Positions 63,575-64,000 of a DNA stretch of 64,000 bases are shown here, one piece after another (within the stretch, counting starts at the first letter, position 1; each line of letters opens with the position of its first letter). The stretch is from contig NC_039488.1 in NCBI RefSeq assembly GCF_003590095.1, positions 8,494,001 to 8,558,000 on the forward strand, read 5' to 3'. Both the position numbers and the translations under genes were made by a program. Under the pieces are notes generated by a model. The model made no database searches. It was given only the letters and a program-made list of their open reading frames with translations, and was not told the origin of the DNA. Source of the DNA: Trichoplusia ni. Its lineage: Eukaryota > Arthropoda > Insecta > Lepidoptera > Noctuidae.

Positions 63575-64000
63575 ATGAGTCCCAATAATATGTTCAATTT
63601 GGAGAAATTGATCGGAAGAGAGAATTTTGCAACCTGGAAGTTCAGTATGAAGACATACTTGGAGCACGAGGATTTATGGTGTTGTGTTGAGCGCCCCGAT
63701 AATAAACCTGTAGATGCTAGTAAAGACGTAAAGGCGAAGTCAAGCTGATATTGTTGTTGGACCCACAGAATTACGTACATGTTCAGGAATGCAAAACTGC
63801 GAAGGAAGTATGGGAGAGTTTACAAAGGGCTTTTGATGACAACGGTTTAACCAGAAGAGTAGGTCTACTTAAGGATTTGATCAATACTACACTGGAGTCA
63901 AGCAATAGTGTTGAAGACTATGTTAGTAAAATAATGAACACTGCTCACAAACTGCGTAACATTGGATTTGATGTCAACGATGAGTGGCTTGGCACTTTGA
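63575..64000 (+). pseudogene. Ty1/copia gag, frame-broken, cut by window edge
   Basis: The ATG at 63575 opens a copia-type gag (UBN2 / gag-polypeptide class) with IGRENFATWKFSMKTYLEHE, the usual F..W...M...L pattern. The frame meets TGA at 63746-63748. From about 63735 to the window end another frame is open and continues the family pattern (KLILLLDPQ, CKTAKEVWESLQ). A single-base change near 63740 therefore breaks gag. The element continues beyond the window. Confidence 0.75.

Noticed and set aside
63394..63588. 64-codon plus-strand frame over the copia leader
   Set aside because: It reads through the primer-binding site and LTR end; the real gag starts at 63575 in another frame.

Overview
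The window is eukaryotic nuclear DNA, AT-rich and intron-rich, and almost certainly comes from a moth or butterfly. Dispersed repeats of types I associate with Lepidoptera recur throughout: a Helitron-like non-autonomous family, a family marked by GTGCGAGTCGGAC and GGGTTCCG, a tRNA-derived SINE, and a repeat ending near CCGACCCCAACATAGTTGGG, which to me suggests a noctuoid moth. There is no operon structure, no CRISPR and no prokaryotic signal. Two runs of exactly 1000 N (12684-13683 and 62245-63244) are scaffold-gap placeholders.

Layout. 1-14.4 kb: no gene I can support; one tRNA-derived SINE, one near-complete Helitron, other repeats, and an inverted repeat abutting the first gap. 14.4-17.7 kb (minus): a trypsin-like serine protease in four recognisable exons, with a frameshift in the last exon and a 638-bp PIF/Harbinger-type MITE in its last intron. 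24.4-51.85 kb (plus): one long gene for a calmodulin-like four-EF-hand protein. The EF-hand core is fixed (exons at 44.6, 50.3, 51.2 and 51.8 kb), but several phase-compatible 5' exons precede it: a CpG-rich start at 24.4 kb, a TATA-box start at 28.4 kb, and candidate starts at 36.2 and 41.3 kb. Its introns carry a 5'-truncated CR1/jockey-like LINE with an intact 368-codon frame and many Helitron fragments. 53.28-56.29 kb (minus): two intact tandem copies of the mitochondrial complex I LYR subunit NDUFA6/ND-B14, one conventional and one divergent. 56.76-61.84 kb (minus): a gene of about 16 exons for a basic, Cys-containing protein I do not recognise with certainty; splice phases close at every junction downstream of 60.1 kb, but the 5' part is unresolved. 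63.2-64 kb (plus): the 5' end of a Ty1/copia retrotransposon (LTR end, initiator-tRNA primer site, gag with a frame break), cut by the window edge.

The genes are unrelated housekeeping or accessory genes and do not form a pathway. The points most worth a second look are the modular N-terminus of the EF-hand gene, the tandem ND-B14 paralogue with a 24-bp perfect palindrome containing a DRE-like TATCGATA core in its first intron, the unrecognised multi-exon gene with an in-frame TGA in one reading of its second exon, and the frameshifted protease. All exon models are by eye from splice sites and phase; no alignment or RNA data were available.
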